Shown here piece by piece: positions 8,387 to 16,522 of a stretch of DNA of 64,000 nt. Position numbers and translations under genes: made by a program. The notes beneath the pieces were generated by a model. It saw nothing but the letters and a program-made list of their open reading frames with translations, made no database searches and had not been told where the DNA came from. The DNA is from Schlegelella_A sp038318385 (GTDB lineage: Bacteria > Pseudomonadota > Gammaproteobacteria > Burkholderiales > Burkholderiaceae_C): the NCBI GenBank assembly GCA_038318385.1, contig JBBQCD010000006.1, forward strand, positions 1 to 64,000, in the 5' to 3' direction. Each line of letters begins with the position of its first letter. The stretch's first letter is position 1.

Positions 8387-9358
8387 GTGACCGCATCCCG
8401 CCCCCGCATCGAACGCCGTGCCCTGCACGGCGTGCTGCTGCTCGACAAGCCGCTCGGGCTGACGAGCAACGCCGCGCTGCAGGTCGCCAAGCGCCTGTAC
8501 CGCGCCGAGAAGGCAGGGCACACCGGCACGCTCGATCCGCTGGCCACCGGGCTATTGCCGCTGTGTTTCGGCGCGGCGACCAAGTTCTCGCAGGTCAGCC
8601 TCGACGCCGACAAGGGCTACCGCGCGACGCTGCGGCTCGGCATCACGACGACGACCGGTGACGCCGAAGGCGATGTCCTCGCGGAGCGCAGCGTCTCAGT
8701 GGAGCGCCATGACATCGAACGCGCCTGTCTCGGTTTCGTCGGGCCGATCCGGCAGCGGCCGCCGATGCACTCGGCCCTGAAGCACGAAGGCCGCCCTCTC
8801 TACGCCTACGCGCGCGCCGGCATCGAGATCGAGCGCGAGACCCGCGAAGTGACGATCCACGGCATCGAGGTCATCGGCGGTGCAGCCGCGACCTGGACGC
8901 TCGACATCCGCTGCAGCAAAGGCACCTACGTGCGCACGCTGGCCGAGGACATCGGCGCGGCGCTCGGCTGCGGAGCTCACCTGTCAGGCCTGCGGCGCAC
9001 CGCCTGCGGACCACTCGGTGTCGAGCAGGCGCACACGCTGGATGCCCTCGAATCACTGGACGAGGCGGGGCGCGATGACCTGCTGCTCGAGCCCGATGCC
9101 CTGCTCGCCGACTGGCTGCAGGTGCGCCTCGACGACGAGGGCGCGGCGCGCTTTCTGGCCGGTGTGCGCCGGCGCATTCCCCTTCCCGACGCACCCCGCG
9201 TCCGCGTCTACGGCCCCGAGCCGAAGGCCTTCCTCGGTGGTGGCCACATCCAGGCGGGTGAGCTGATCTCGACCCGGCTGCTGAGCCCGGTCGAGGCCGG
9301 CGACCTTCTCGGCCAGCCGCGCCGCCCCGTACCTGTTTACACGAGAACAACGACATGA
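8387..9358 (+). CDS. truB: tRNA pseudouridine(55) synthase TruB
   Basis: Converts U55 in the T-loop of most tRNAs to pseudouridine. The 323-residue protein contains the catalytic-aspartate motif HTGTLDPLATG, the KGTYVRTLAEDIG motif and a C-terminal region compatible with a TruB_C/PUA-like domain. The GTG at 8387 is chosen because the similarity begins with HGVLLLDKPLG a few residues later and it lies 2 bp after rbfA; the open frame upstream overlaps infB. The stop overlaps the typA start (ATGA). Confidence 0.95.
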   Translation: MTASRPRIERRALHGVLLLDKPLGLTSNAALQVAKRLYRAEKAGHTGTLDPLATGLLPLCFGAATKFSQVSLDADKGYRATLRLGITTTTGDAEGDVLAERSVSVERHDIERACLGFVGPIRQRPPMHSALKHEGRPLYAYARAGIEIERETREVTIHGIEVIGGAAATWTLDIRCSKGTYVRTLAEDIGAALGCGAHLSGLRRTACGPLGVEQAHTLDALESLDEAGRDDLLLEPDALLADWLQVRLDDEGAARFLAGVRRRIPLPDAPRVRVYGPEPKAFLGGGHIQAGELISTRLLSPVEAGDLLGQPRRPVPVYTRTTT

Positions 9359-11166
9359 CCCGCCAGATTCGCAACATCGCCATCATCGCCCACGTCGACC
9401 ACGGGAAGACGACGCTCGTCGACCAGCTGCTGCGCCAGAGCGGGACCTTCCGCGAGAACGAGAAGGTCGCCGAGCGCGTGATGGACTCGAACGACCTGGA
9501 GCGCGAGCGCGGCATCACCATCCTCGCGAAGAATTGCGCGGTGGAATGGAAGGGCACGCACATCAACATCGTCGACACGCCCGGCCACGCCGACTTCGGC
9601 GGCGAAGTCGAGCGCGTGCTGTCGATGGTCGACAGCGTGCTGCTGCTGGTCGACGCCGTCGAGGGGCCGATGCCGCAGACACGCTTCGTCACCAAGAAGG
9701 CGCTTGCCCTCGGCCTGAATCCGATCGTCGTCGTCAACAAGGTCGACCGCCCGGGAGCGCGTCCGGACTACGTCATCAACGCGACCTTCGATCTCTTCGA
9801 CAAGCTCGGCGCCAGCGAGAAGCAGCTCGACTTCCCGGTGATCTACGCGTCGGGCCTGAACGGCTGGGCAACGCTCGAGGCCAATTCCGTCGGCACCGAC
9901 CTGACCCCTCTGTTCGACGCCATGCTCGAGCACGTGCCCGCGCACGAAGGCAGTCCGGACGATCCGCTGCAGCTGCAGATCTGCTCCCTCGACTATTCGA
10001 GCTATGTCGGGCGCATCGGCATCGGCCGGGTCAACCAGGGCACGCTGAAGCCGATGCAGGAGGTCGCGCTCTACAGCGGCCCGGACAGCACGCCGATCAA
10101 GGCACGCGTCAACCAGGTGCTGAAATTCGAGGGTCTTGAGCGCATGCAGGCGACCGAAGCCGGACCCGGGGACATCGTCCTGGTCAACGGCATCGAGGGC
10201 ATCGGCATCGGCGTCACGCTGACGAGCCTGGAGGATCCCAAGCCCTTGCCGATGTTGACCGTCGACGAGCCGACGCTGACGATGAACTTCTGCGTCAACA
10301 ACTCGCCGCTCGCGGGACGCGAAGGCAAGTTCGTCACCAGCCGGCAGATCCGCGACCGCCTCGACCGCGAGCTGCAGTCGAACGTGGCGCTGAAGGTCAG
10401 CGACACCGACGAGGACGGCATCTTCGAGGTGATGGGTCGCGGCGAGCTGCACCTGACGATCCTGCTCGAGACCATGCGCCGCGAGGGCTACGAGCTCGCC
10501 GTATCCAAGCCCCGAGTGGTCTTCCACGAGAAGGACGGCGAGCGCCTCGAGCCGATCGAGCTCGTCACCGCCGACGTCGAGGACCAGCACCAGGGTGCAG
10601 TGATGCAGGCGCTCGGCGAGCGTCGCGCCGAACTCGTCAACATGGAGCCCGATGGCATGGGCCGCGTGCGGCTCGAATATCGCATTCCCGCGCGAGGCCT
10701 GATCGGTTTCCAGAACGAGTTCATGAACACGACCCGCGGCACCGGTCTCATCAGCAACATCTTCGACAGCTACGAGCCGTACAAGGGCGAGATCGAGGGG
10801 CGCAAGAACGGCGTGCTGATCAGCCAGGACGATGGCGAGGCCGTGACCTACTCGCTCGGCAAGCTCGACGACCGCGGGCGGATGTTCGTCAAGGCGGGCG
10901 ATCCGCTCTATGAAGGCATGGTGATCGGGATCCACTCGCGCGACAACGACCTGATCGTCAATGCGGTACGCGGCAAGCAGCTCACGAACTTCCGCGTCTC
11001 GGGCAAGGAGGACGCGATCAAGATCACGCCGCCGATCGCCCTGACGCTGGAGTACGCGGTCGAGTTCATCGCCGACGACGAACTCGTCGAGATCACCCCG
11101 AAGTCGATCCGCATCAGGAAGCGCCACCTCAAGGAACACGAGCGCAAGCGCGCGTCGCGCGAGTAG
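9355..11166 (+). CDS. typA: Ribosome-associated GTPase TypA/BipA
   Basis: Translational GTPase of the EF-G-like superfamily that acts in 50S subunit biogenesis and stress adaptation. The 603-residue product is the usual length. It opens with IAIIAHVDHGKTTLVDQLL, then DTPGHADFGGEVERVLSMVD and NKVDRPGARPD, followed by beta-barrel and EF-G-like domains and the BipA-specific C-terminal domain ending in RIRKRHLKEHERKR. It is coupled to truB by a 4-bp overlap and is the last gene of the rimP operon. Confidence 0.96.
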   Translation: MTRQIRNIAIIAHVDHGKTTLVDQLLRQSGTFRENEKVAERVMDSNDLERERGITILAKNCAVEWKGTHINIVDTPGHADFGGEVERVLSMVDSVLLLVDAVEGPMPQTRFVTKKALALGLNPIVVVNKVDRPGARPDYVINATFDLFDKLGASEKQLDFPVIYASGLNGWATLEANSVGTDLTPLFDAMLEHVPAHEGSPDDPLQLQICSLDYSSYVGRIGIGRVNQGTLKPMQEVALYSGPDSTPIKARVNQVLKFEGLERMQATEAGPGDIVLVNGIEGIGIGVTLTSLEDPKPLPMLTVDEPTLTMNFCVNNSPLAGREGKFVTSRQIRDRLDRELQSNVALKVSDTDEDGIFEVMGRGELHLTILLETMRREGYELAVSKPRVVFHEKDGERLEPIELVTADVEDQHQGAVMQALGERRAELVNMEPDGMGRVRLEYRIPARGLIGFQNEFMNTTRGTGLISNIFDSYEPYKGEIEGRKNGVLISQDDGEAVTYSLGKLDDRGRMFVKAGDPLYEGMVIGIHSRDNDLIVNAVRGKQLTNFRVSGKEDAIKITPPIALTLEYAVEFIADDELVEITPKSIRIRKRHLKEHERKRASRE

Positions 11167-11276
11167 CCCGCAGCCGGCCGCGTCGGGTCCGCGCGCGGCG
11201 ATTGACGCATTCGCGAGTGAGCGGCATTCCCCGCCCGGGACGAGCGGGGCCTGTGACGACCGCTGAAGCGCACGCT

Positions 11277-11307
11277 TATGATTTCGGCTCCATCCTCGGA
11301 GCCTTTT
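11277..11307 (+). promoter_or_regulatory. Hairpin masking a ribosome binding site, with possible -10 element
   Basis: GGCTCC (11286-11291) pairs with GGAGCC (11298-11303), followed by TTTT. The 3' arm contains the GGAG (11298-11301) that is the only ribosome binding site for the ATG at 11309. A TATGAT hexamer (11277-11282) lies just before the hairpin; a start from it would fall near 11289, inside the 5' arm. The element may be a typA terminator, a translational switch, or both. Confidence 0.45.
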
Positions 11308-11308
11308 C

Positions 11309-11605
11309 ATGAACAAGTCATTCGTCGTCGCCGTGGCGCTTTGCACTGCCGCAGTCGCCCACGCGCAGGATTCGAGCAAGCCGGTCCAGGCGGCCAAGGA
11401 AGTCGGCTCGGCGGCTTCGGCGGTGGCGAACCGCACGGGCCACGCGGTCGCGAGCGGAGCTCGCAAGACCGGCGCGAAACTCGCCGCAGGCGCCGAAAAG
11501 GCCGACGCGGCCATTCACCGTGGCGCCGAGAAAACCGGCGCAGCGATGAAGCGCGGCGCCAAAAAGACGAAGAAGGCGGTTACGCCGGCGTCGGCCCCGA
11601 ATTGA
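11309..11605 (+). CDS. Small exported Ala/Lys-rich repeat protein, unknown function
   Basis: I do not recognise a named family. The 98-residue protein starts with a clear signal peptide (MNKSFVVAVALCTAAVAHA, cleavage likely after AHA). The remaining 79 residues are built from imperfect repeats of the type GxRKTGAKLAAGAEK and RGAEKTGAAMKRGAKK, rich in Ala, Gly and Lys and resembling histone H1-like tails or amphipathic surface helices. The mature protein is strongly basic. Its ribosome binding site is part of a hairpin. The start codon of the following dehydrogenase lies 5 bp after the stop, so the two may be co-transcribed. Confidence 0.7.
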   Translation: MNKSFVVAVALCTAAVAHAQDSSKPVQAAKEVGSAASAVANRTGHAVASGARKTGAKLAAGAEKADAAIHRGAEKTGAAMKRGAKKTKKAVTPASAPN

Positions 11606-11610
11606 TCGCC

Positions 11611-12507
11611 ATGTCGACGAAGGCGAACATCGGCGTCGTCGGTCTGGGCGCGATGGGGCTCGGCATGGCCCGGTCGCTGCGCCGGGCGGGCTTCCAGGTC
11701 CATGTCTGCGACGTCCGGGCCGAAGCGGCGCGCACTTTCGCCGCCGAGGGTGGCGTCGCCTGTGCAAACCCCGCCGAATTGGCGAGCGCGTGCGAGGTGG
11801 TCGTCAGCGTGGTCGTCAACGCCGACCAGACCGAAGCGGTCCTGTTCGGGGAGCAGGGCGCGGCAGCTTCCCTGCGGCCCGGCAGCCTCTTTATCATGTG
11901 CTCGACCGTCGACCCGAACTGGTCGATCGCGCTCGAGGGCCGGCTCGAGGCCATGGGCCTCCTGTATCTCGACGCTCCCATGTCCGGCGGTGCTGCCAAG
12001 GCGGCTTCCGGCCAGATGACGATGATGACCGCCGGCCGGCCGGAAGCCTATGCCAAGGCCGGCGACGCGCTCGATGCGATGGCTGCCAAGGTCTACCGTC
12101 TCGGCGACCGCGCCGGAAACGGCAGCAAGGTGAAGATCATCAACCAGCTGCTGGCCGGCGTGCACATCGCCGCAGCGGCCGAGGCGATGGCGCTCGGTCT
12201 GCGCGAAGGCGTCGACCCGACTGCGCTCTACGACGTCATCACCCACAGCGCCGGCAACAGCTGGATGTTCGAGAACCGCATGGCGCACGTGCTCGCCGGC
12301 GACTACACGCCGCTCTCGGCCGTCGACATCTTCGTCAAGGATCTCGGTCTGGTGCTCGACACGGCGCGCGCCACCAAGTTTCCGTTGCCGCTGGCCAGCA
12401 CCGCGCATCAGATGTTTATGCAGGCCTCGAGCGCGGGCCATGCGCGCGAGGACGACTCCGCGGTGATCAAGATCTTTCCGGGAATCGAGCTGCCTGCAGC
12501 CAAGTGA
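11611..12507 (+). CDS. ltnD: L-threonate dehydrogenase-like NAD-dependent 2-hydroxyacid dehydrogenase
   Basis: Member of the 3-hydroxyisobutyrate/6-phosphogluconate dehydrogenase superfamily. The 298-residue protein begins with the Rossmann motif IGVVGLGAMGLGMA, has the substrate loop DAPMSGGAAKAASG and the catalytic lysine region GNGSKVKIINQLLAGVH. The C-terminal half (AGNSWMFENRM, SAVDIFVKDLGLV, EDDSAVIKIFPGI) matches what I know of E. coli YgbJ/LtnD, which oxidises L-threonate to 2-oxo-tetronate. The usual partners (OtnK-type kinase, OtnI, OtnC) are not beside it. The ATG at 11611 is at the start of the family domain. Confidence 0.78.
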   Translation: MSTKANIGVVGLGAMGLGMARSLRRAGFQVHVCDVRAEAARTFAAEGGVACANPAELASACEVVVSVVVNADQTEAVLFGEQGAAASLRPGSLFIMCSTVDPNWSIALEGRLEAMGLLYLDAPMSGGAAKAASGQMTMMTAGRPEAYAKAGDALDAMAAKVYRLGDRAGNGSKVKIINQLLAGVHIAAAAEAMALGLREGVDPTALYDVITHSAGNSWMFENRMAHVLAGDYTPLSAVDIFVKDLGLVLDTARATKFPLPLASTAHQMFMQASSAGHAREDDSAVIKIFPGIELPAAK

Positions 12508-13171
12508 ACGCCTGGGGCCGATCGGCGGCGGGCTCCGCAGGCCGCGGGGTGAGCGGCACCAGCGGGCCGAAGAGGGATCGTCAGAGTCTCATGTCCGCAG
12601 CGGCACCTCCATGAAACTTGAGTTCACATAATATACATAGTCACGTATTCAGAACCCAGGCTCCCCGCGTCAGTGAGGCAGTCAATTCGCGCCGTATACA
12701 GAGACGGACGATCGGGTTTCCAGCCCATCGATGTGTTGGACGCGCCGTCTTCCGTTTGGATGGGTTGCTTAAGGTCCAGGGGTCGGCCGCACGGCGCGTT
12801 GCGAGACGCCTGGCCCGGAAGACTCGCGACGAGCGAGACGTAATGCCGTTGAAACTCGCGCTGCCCAAGTCCCGTTTGATCAGCTCGGCGTGGCCGGTGC
12901 GACTCTCTAGACTGAAAGTATCACTTTATCTATGACTACTAAGATGTTGTCCGTACTAAATATTTATCCATTTCAGGTTCCGTATCCCCGTCAGATTACG
13001 GTGTCCGACACAAAAGCGGCGCGGCCTTGACATGACTGGAATGTCAGGCTCTGACGAGTTGCGAGCGGTTTCCCGAGAGCGAGCGCCGCGTCCTTGACAT
13101 TGACACTGTTGGAACCTCGAAAATGGGTCTATGCCTTGCTCGACAAGACGCTTTGACTTGAGGACGACCCC
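12508..13171. other. 664-bp non-coding stretch before copA, partly AT-richer
   Basis: No convincing gene is visible. The base composition drops to local AT-rich patches near 12620-12660 and 12915-12970, unlike the surroundings. An open frame at 12618-12935 (105 codons) has neither a ribosome binding site nor recognisable similarity. The last 150 bp hold inverted-repeat and TTGACA-like elements described separately. The middle part may be remnant or foreign DNA. Confidence 0.5.
13025..13105 (+). promoter_or_regulatory. Putative copA control region: dyad plus repeated CCTTGACAT
   Basis: TGACAT (13028-13033) and ATGTCA (13041-13046) form a perfect 6-bp inverted repeat with a 7-bp centre. The nonamer CCTTGACAT occurs there (13025) and again at 13092, where it is followed by a second TTGACA (13100-13105). 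A -10 candidate, TCTATG at 13128, gives an over-long spacer, as MerR-type regulators favour, but I cannot match a textbook CueR box. Confidence 0.4.
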
Positions 13172-15622
13172 ATGATCACCGCCACCGCGACCGATATCCC
13201 GACCCCGCTGCAGATAAGTGGAATGACCTGTGCTTCTTGCGCCGGTCGGGTCGAGAAGGCGCTGGCGGCCGTCCCTGGCGTGCGCTCGGCAAGCGTCAAC
13301 CTCGCCACCGAACAGGCGTCGGTCGTCGGGAGCGTCGGTGGAGTTGCGGCACTGGTGGAAGCAGTCCGCAAGGCGGGCTACGACGTCGCGCTGAAGGACG
13401 TCGCGCTGCGGCTGGAAGGCATGACTTGCGCATCGTGCGCGTCGCGGATTGAGAAGGCTCTGCTGCGAGTGCCGGGCGTCGTCTCGGCGCCGGTGAACCT
13501 GGCAACGGAGATGGCGATCGTGACGGCATTGGCGGATGTCGATCCTGTGGCGCTCGAGGCCGCCGTCCGTAAGGCGGGCTACGGGGTGGCAGCGGTCGGC
13601 GAGACTCCTCCAGAAACGCGGACCGCACTCCCCACCTGGTGGCCGGTCGCCGTCGGCGCCACGCTGTCGCTTCCGCTGGTCGCACCGATGTTGCTGCAAT
13701 TGTTCGGCGTACATGCCATGCTCGACGGCTGGGTACAGTTCGCGCTCGCCACCCCCGTCCAGTTCTGGCTCGGCTGGCGCTTCTACCGCGCCGCCTGGGG
13801 CGCTCTGCGGGCCGGAACCGGCAACATGGATCTGCTCGTGGCGCTCGGCACGTCGGCGGCCTGGGGGCTGTCGGTCTACCTGCTGATCGGCCACGCCGGC
13901 CCCGGCATGCCGCACCTGTACTTCGAGGCGTCGGCGGCGGTCATCACGCTGGTTCTCCTCGGCAAGTGGCTCGAAGGTCGAGCCAAGCGCCAGACGACCG
14001 ATGCGATCCGCTCACTGCACGCGCTGCGCCCCGCGCGTGCTCGCGTGGTGCGCGACGGGATCGAGGTCGAGATGCCCGCCGAACAGGTCGTGGTCGGCGA
14101 TCTGGTGCGCGTGCGGCCTGGGGAAAAGGTGCCGGTCGACGGCGAGATCACCGAAGGCCGCAGCCATCTCGATGAATCGCTGATCACCGGAGAAAGTTTG
14201 GGCGTGTCGAAGTCGGTTGGTGCGCGGGTCACGGGCGGCTCCATCAACGCCGACGGCGTCCTCACCGTGCGGACGCTGGCGATCGGCGCCGAGACCACCC
14301 TCGCCCGCATCATCCGCATGGTCGAGTCCGCGCAGGCCGGCAAGGCGCCGATCCAGCGCATCGTCGACCGCGTCAGCGCGGTCTTCGTGCCCTTCGTGCT
14401 GGGCGTTGCCGTGCTGACATTTGCCGGCTGGGTTGGTGCCACCGGCGACTGGCAGCATGCGCTGGTCAACGCCGTCGCCGTGCTCGTCATCGCCTGTCCG
14501 TGCGCGCTCGGCCTGGCGACGCCGACGGCGATCATGGTCGGCACCGGCGTCGCCGCACGGCATGGCATCCTGATCAAGGATGCGGTGGCGCTCGAGATCG
14601 TGCATGCGGTGACGACGGTCGCCTTCGACAAGACCGGGACGCTGACCGAAGGCCGACCGCGCCTGGTCGCGGTCGAACCCGCGCCTGGATCTGCGCGCGA
14701 GGAGATACTGGAGTTGGCCGCCGCGCTGCAGCAGTCGAGCGATCATCCGCTGGCCAGGGCCGTGATCGACCGCGCGGGCGCCGAAGGCATTCGGGTACCG
14801 GCGGCCGACGGCGCGCGCGCCCTGCCCGGCCGCGGCGTCGAGGCCACCGTCGCGGGGCGTCCGCTCGCGCTCGGCAGCAGCCGGCTGTTGCAGGAGCGTG
14901 GAGCCCAGGCCGGCTCCTTGCAGGCCGAAGCCGATCGACTCGCCTCCGAGGGACGCAGCATTTCCTGGCTTCTCGCCGTCGACGATGGCAGCGCCCGCGT
15001 GCTCGGCCTGCTGGCCTTCGGCGACACGGTCAACGCCACTGCGCGCCTGGCCGTGGACGGTCTTCACGCCATCGGACTGAAGACCGTCATGCTGACAGGC
15101 GACAACCGCGGCGCGGCGCAAGCCGTGGGCCGGGAACTCGGCATCGGCGAGGTCCACGCCGAAGTCCTGCCGGGGGACAAGGCGGCGGCGATCGAACGTC
15201 TGCGCGCTGCCGGCGCCGTGGTAGCGATGGTCGGCGACGGCATCAACGACGCCCCGGCGCTGGCGTCGGCCGATGTGGGCATCGCCATGTCCAGCGGCAC
15301 CGACGTCGCCATGGAGACTGCCGGCATCACCCTGATGCGCCCGGATCCGCGCCTGGTGGCAGATGCCATCGATGTGTCGCGGCGGACCTATTCGAAGATC
15401 AAGCAGGGTCTGTTCTGGGCATTCGCGTACAACGTCGTCGGAATCCCGCTGGCCGCTTTCGGGTTGCTGAGCCCGGTCATTGCAGGGGCGGCGATGGCGT
15501 TCAGCAGCGTCAGCGTTGTCGGCAATGCACTGCTGCTGCGCCGCTGGCGCCCTGCCGCCCGCGAGGGCATCGACGTCGGCGACCGTACAGCGGTCGTTCC
15601 ACCCCGCCCTGCTCCGATATGA
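13172..15622 (+). CDS. copA: Copper-exporting P1B-type ATPase CopA
   Basis: Inner-membrane ATPase that pumps Cu(I) out of the cytoplasm. The 816-residue protein has two N-terminal heavy-metal-associated domains, each with GMTCASCA (near residues 17 and 89). Transmembrane helices follow, with the metal-path motif CPC (C442-P443-C444 in IACPCALGLATPTA), the phosphorylation motif DKTGTLTEG with Asp486, an ATP-binding domain, and GDGINDAPAL. The CPC motif and paired CxxC domains indicate monovalent copper or silver. The start at 13172 gives a complete first metal-binding domain. cueR begins 7 bp downstream. Confidence 0.95.
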   Translation: MITATATDIPTPLQISGMTCASCAGRVEKALAAVPGVRSASVNLATEQASVVGSVGGVAALVEAVRKAGYDVALKDVALRLEGMTCASCASRIEKALLRVPGVVSAPVNLATEMAIVTALADVDPVALEAAVRKAGYGVAAVGETPPETRTALPTWWPVAVGATLSLPLVAPMLLQLFGVHAMLDGWVQFALATPVQFWLGWRFYRAAWGALRAGTGNMDLLVALGTSAAWGLSVYLLIGHAGPGMPHLYFEASAAVITLVLLGKWLEGRAKRQTTDAIRSLHALRPARARVVRDGIEVEMPAEQVVVGDLVRVRPGEKVPVDGEITEGRSHLDESLITGESLGVSKSVGARVTGGSINADGVLTVRTLAIGAETTLARIIRMVESAQAGKAPIQRIVDRVSAVFVPFVLGVAVLTFAGWVGATGDWQHALVNAVAVLVIACPCALGLATPTAIMVGTGVAARHGILIKDAVALEIVHAVTTVAFDKTGTLTEGRPRLVAVEPAPGSAREEILELAAALQQSSDHPLARAVIDRAGAEGIRVPAADGARALPGRGVEATVAGRPLALGSSRLLQERGAQAGSLQAEADRLASEGRSISWLLAVDDGSARVLGLLAFGDTVNATARLAVDGLHAIGLKTVMLTGDNRGAAQAVGRELGIGEVHAEVLPGDKAAAIERLRAAGAVVAMVGDGINDAPALASADVGIAMSSGTDVAMETAGITLMRPDPRLVADAIDVSRRTYSKIKQGLFWAFAYNVVGIPLAAFGLLSPVIAGAAMAFSSVSVVGNALLLRRWRPAAREGIDVGDRTAVVPPRPAPI

Positions 15623-15629
15623 GGTCTAC

Positions 15630-16109
15630 ATGGTTCCGACCGAAGCAACCCCGATGACGCGGATGAACATCGGCGACGCCGCCAGGCTTTCCGGTGTGTC
15701 GGCGAAGATGATCCGGCACTACGAGGCCGTGAGGCTGATGCCCCCTGCCCGGCGCACCGATGCCGGATACCGGCTCTATGACGACCGCGAGATCGGCACA
15801 TTGCGCTTCGTGCGCCACGCCCGCGATCTGGGTTTCTCGATCGAGCAGATCCGCGAGCTGCTGAGCCTCTGGCAGAACCGGCGTCGACCGAGTCGGCAGG
15901 TGAAGGCCTTCGCCGAGGCCCACATCGCGGAACTCGACCAGAAGCTCGCCGCGCTCGGCGCGATGAAGGCAACCCTGGAGCATCTGGTGGCGTCCTGCCA
16001 CGGCGATGAACGCCCGGAGTGCCCGATCCTGGACCGTCTGGCCGACGACAGTGCAGCGGCTGCGTCGTCGTCCGGAAGTCGGGGCCTCGCGAAAGTCAGT
16101 CGTACCTGA
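15630..16109 (+). CDS. cueR: MerR-family copper-responsive regulator CueR
   Basis: Metal-sensing activator that distorts long-spacer promoters. The 159-residue protein has an N-terminal winged helix (NIGDAARLSGVSAKMIRHYEA), a dimerisation helix and a C-terminal metal loop CHGDERPEC, two cysteines separated by seven residues as in Cu(I)-sensing CueR, near residues 129 and 137. GAGG lies 6 bp before the ATG at 15630; in-frame ATGs at 15654 and 15663 are alternatives that would give the more typical short N-terminus. It follows copA in the same direction by 7 bp, so it probably autoregulates with its target. Its 3' end overlaps the convergent small gene by 14 bp. Confidence 0.88.
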   Translation: MVPTEATPMTRMNIGDAARLSGVSAKMIRHYEAVRLMPPARRTDAGYRLYDDREIGTLRFVRHARDLGFSIEQIRELLSLWQNRRRPSRQVKAFAEAHIAELDQKLAALGAMKATLEHLVASCHGDERPECPILDRLADDSAAAASSSGSRGLAKVSRT

Positions 16110-16332
16110 TTTCCGGCCACTCCAGCATTTCAGCCGGTTCGGGCGACGCGTCGACCTCTTCGTCGAAGGAACGCACGTCGGCCACCGTGTGCGGCGGGCG
16201 CGGACCGTCGAGCGGCCGGCAGATGCGGCTCTGCAGGCGGGTCAGGCGCTCGGAACGCTCGATGGCGGCGAATACGACCTCGGGGGTCATCATCAGGGCG
16301 AACGGGTTGGCGACGGGATTCGATTGCGGCAT
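16096..16332 (-). CDS. Conserved small betaproteobacterial protein of unknown function
   Basis: The 78-residue protein begins MPQSNPVANPFALMMTPEVV and contains SERLTRLQSRICRPLD, then an acidic tail (FDEEVDASPEPAEMLEWPE). I recall similar short proteins with an NPFALMM...SRICRPLD core in Burkholderiales and relatives, but no function is known to me. GGAG lies 7-10 bp upstream of the ATG at 16332, which supports translation. There is no signal peptide or membrane segment. Its end overlaps that of cueR. Confidence 0.68.
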   Translation of the reverse strand: MPQSNPVANPFALMMTPEVVFAAIERSERLTRLQSRICRPLDGPRPPHTVADVRSFDEEVDASPEPAEMLEWPEIRYD

Positions 16333-16373
16333 GTCGGTCTCCAGGGTCTGAATGCTGGAAAGGACTTTAGGCA

Positions 16374-16398
16374 GCCGTCTGCAAAAACTAAAGACGGC
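16374..16398. repeat. 7-bp perfect inverted repeat
   Basis: GCCGTCT (16374-16380) and AGACGGC (16392-16398) surround an 11-nt A-rich centre, about 40 bp upstream of the small gene at 16332. There is no T-tract after the stem on the minus strand, so an operator or mRNA structure is more likely than a terminator. Confidence 0.5.
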
Positions 16399-16522
16399 GC
16401 ACGGCCATACCGGTTGTCAGGCCAATTCGGACAGAGGCGTCGGGGTTCGCCGCTCACGCCGTCGGCGTGGAGTGCTGCCAATCGACCGATCTTTTCAGTT
16501 AAACATGCGACGCGACAATATC

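Noticed and set aside
12618..12935. 105-codon open frame in the copA upstream region
   Set aside because: No ribosome binding site, no recognised similarity, Arg-rich; kept only as a note in the non-coding region.
13094..13133. Classical CueR promoter for copA
   Set aside because: TTGACA and a TCTATG element are present but the spacing (21-28 bp) and the dyad do not match a known CueR box, so I list only a putative control region.
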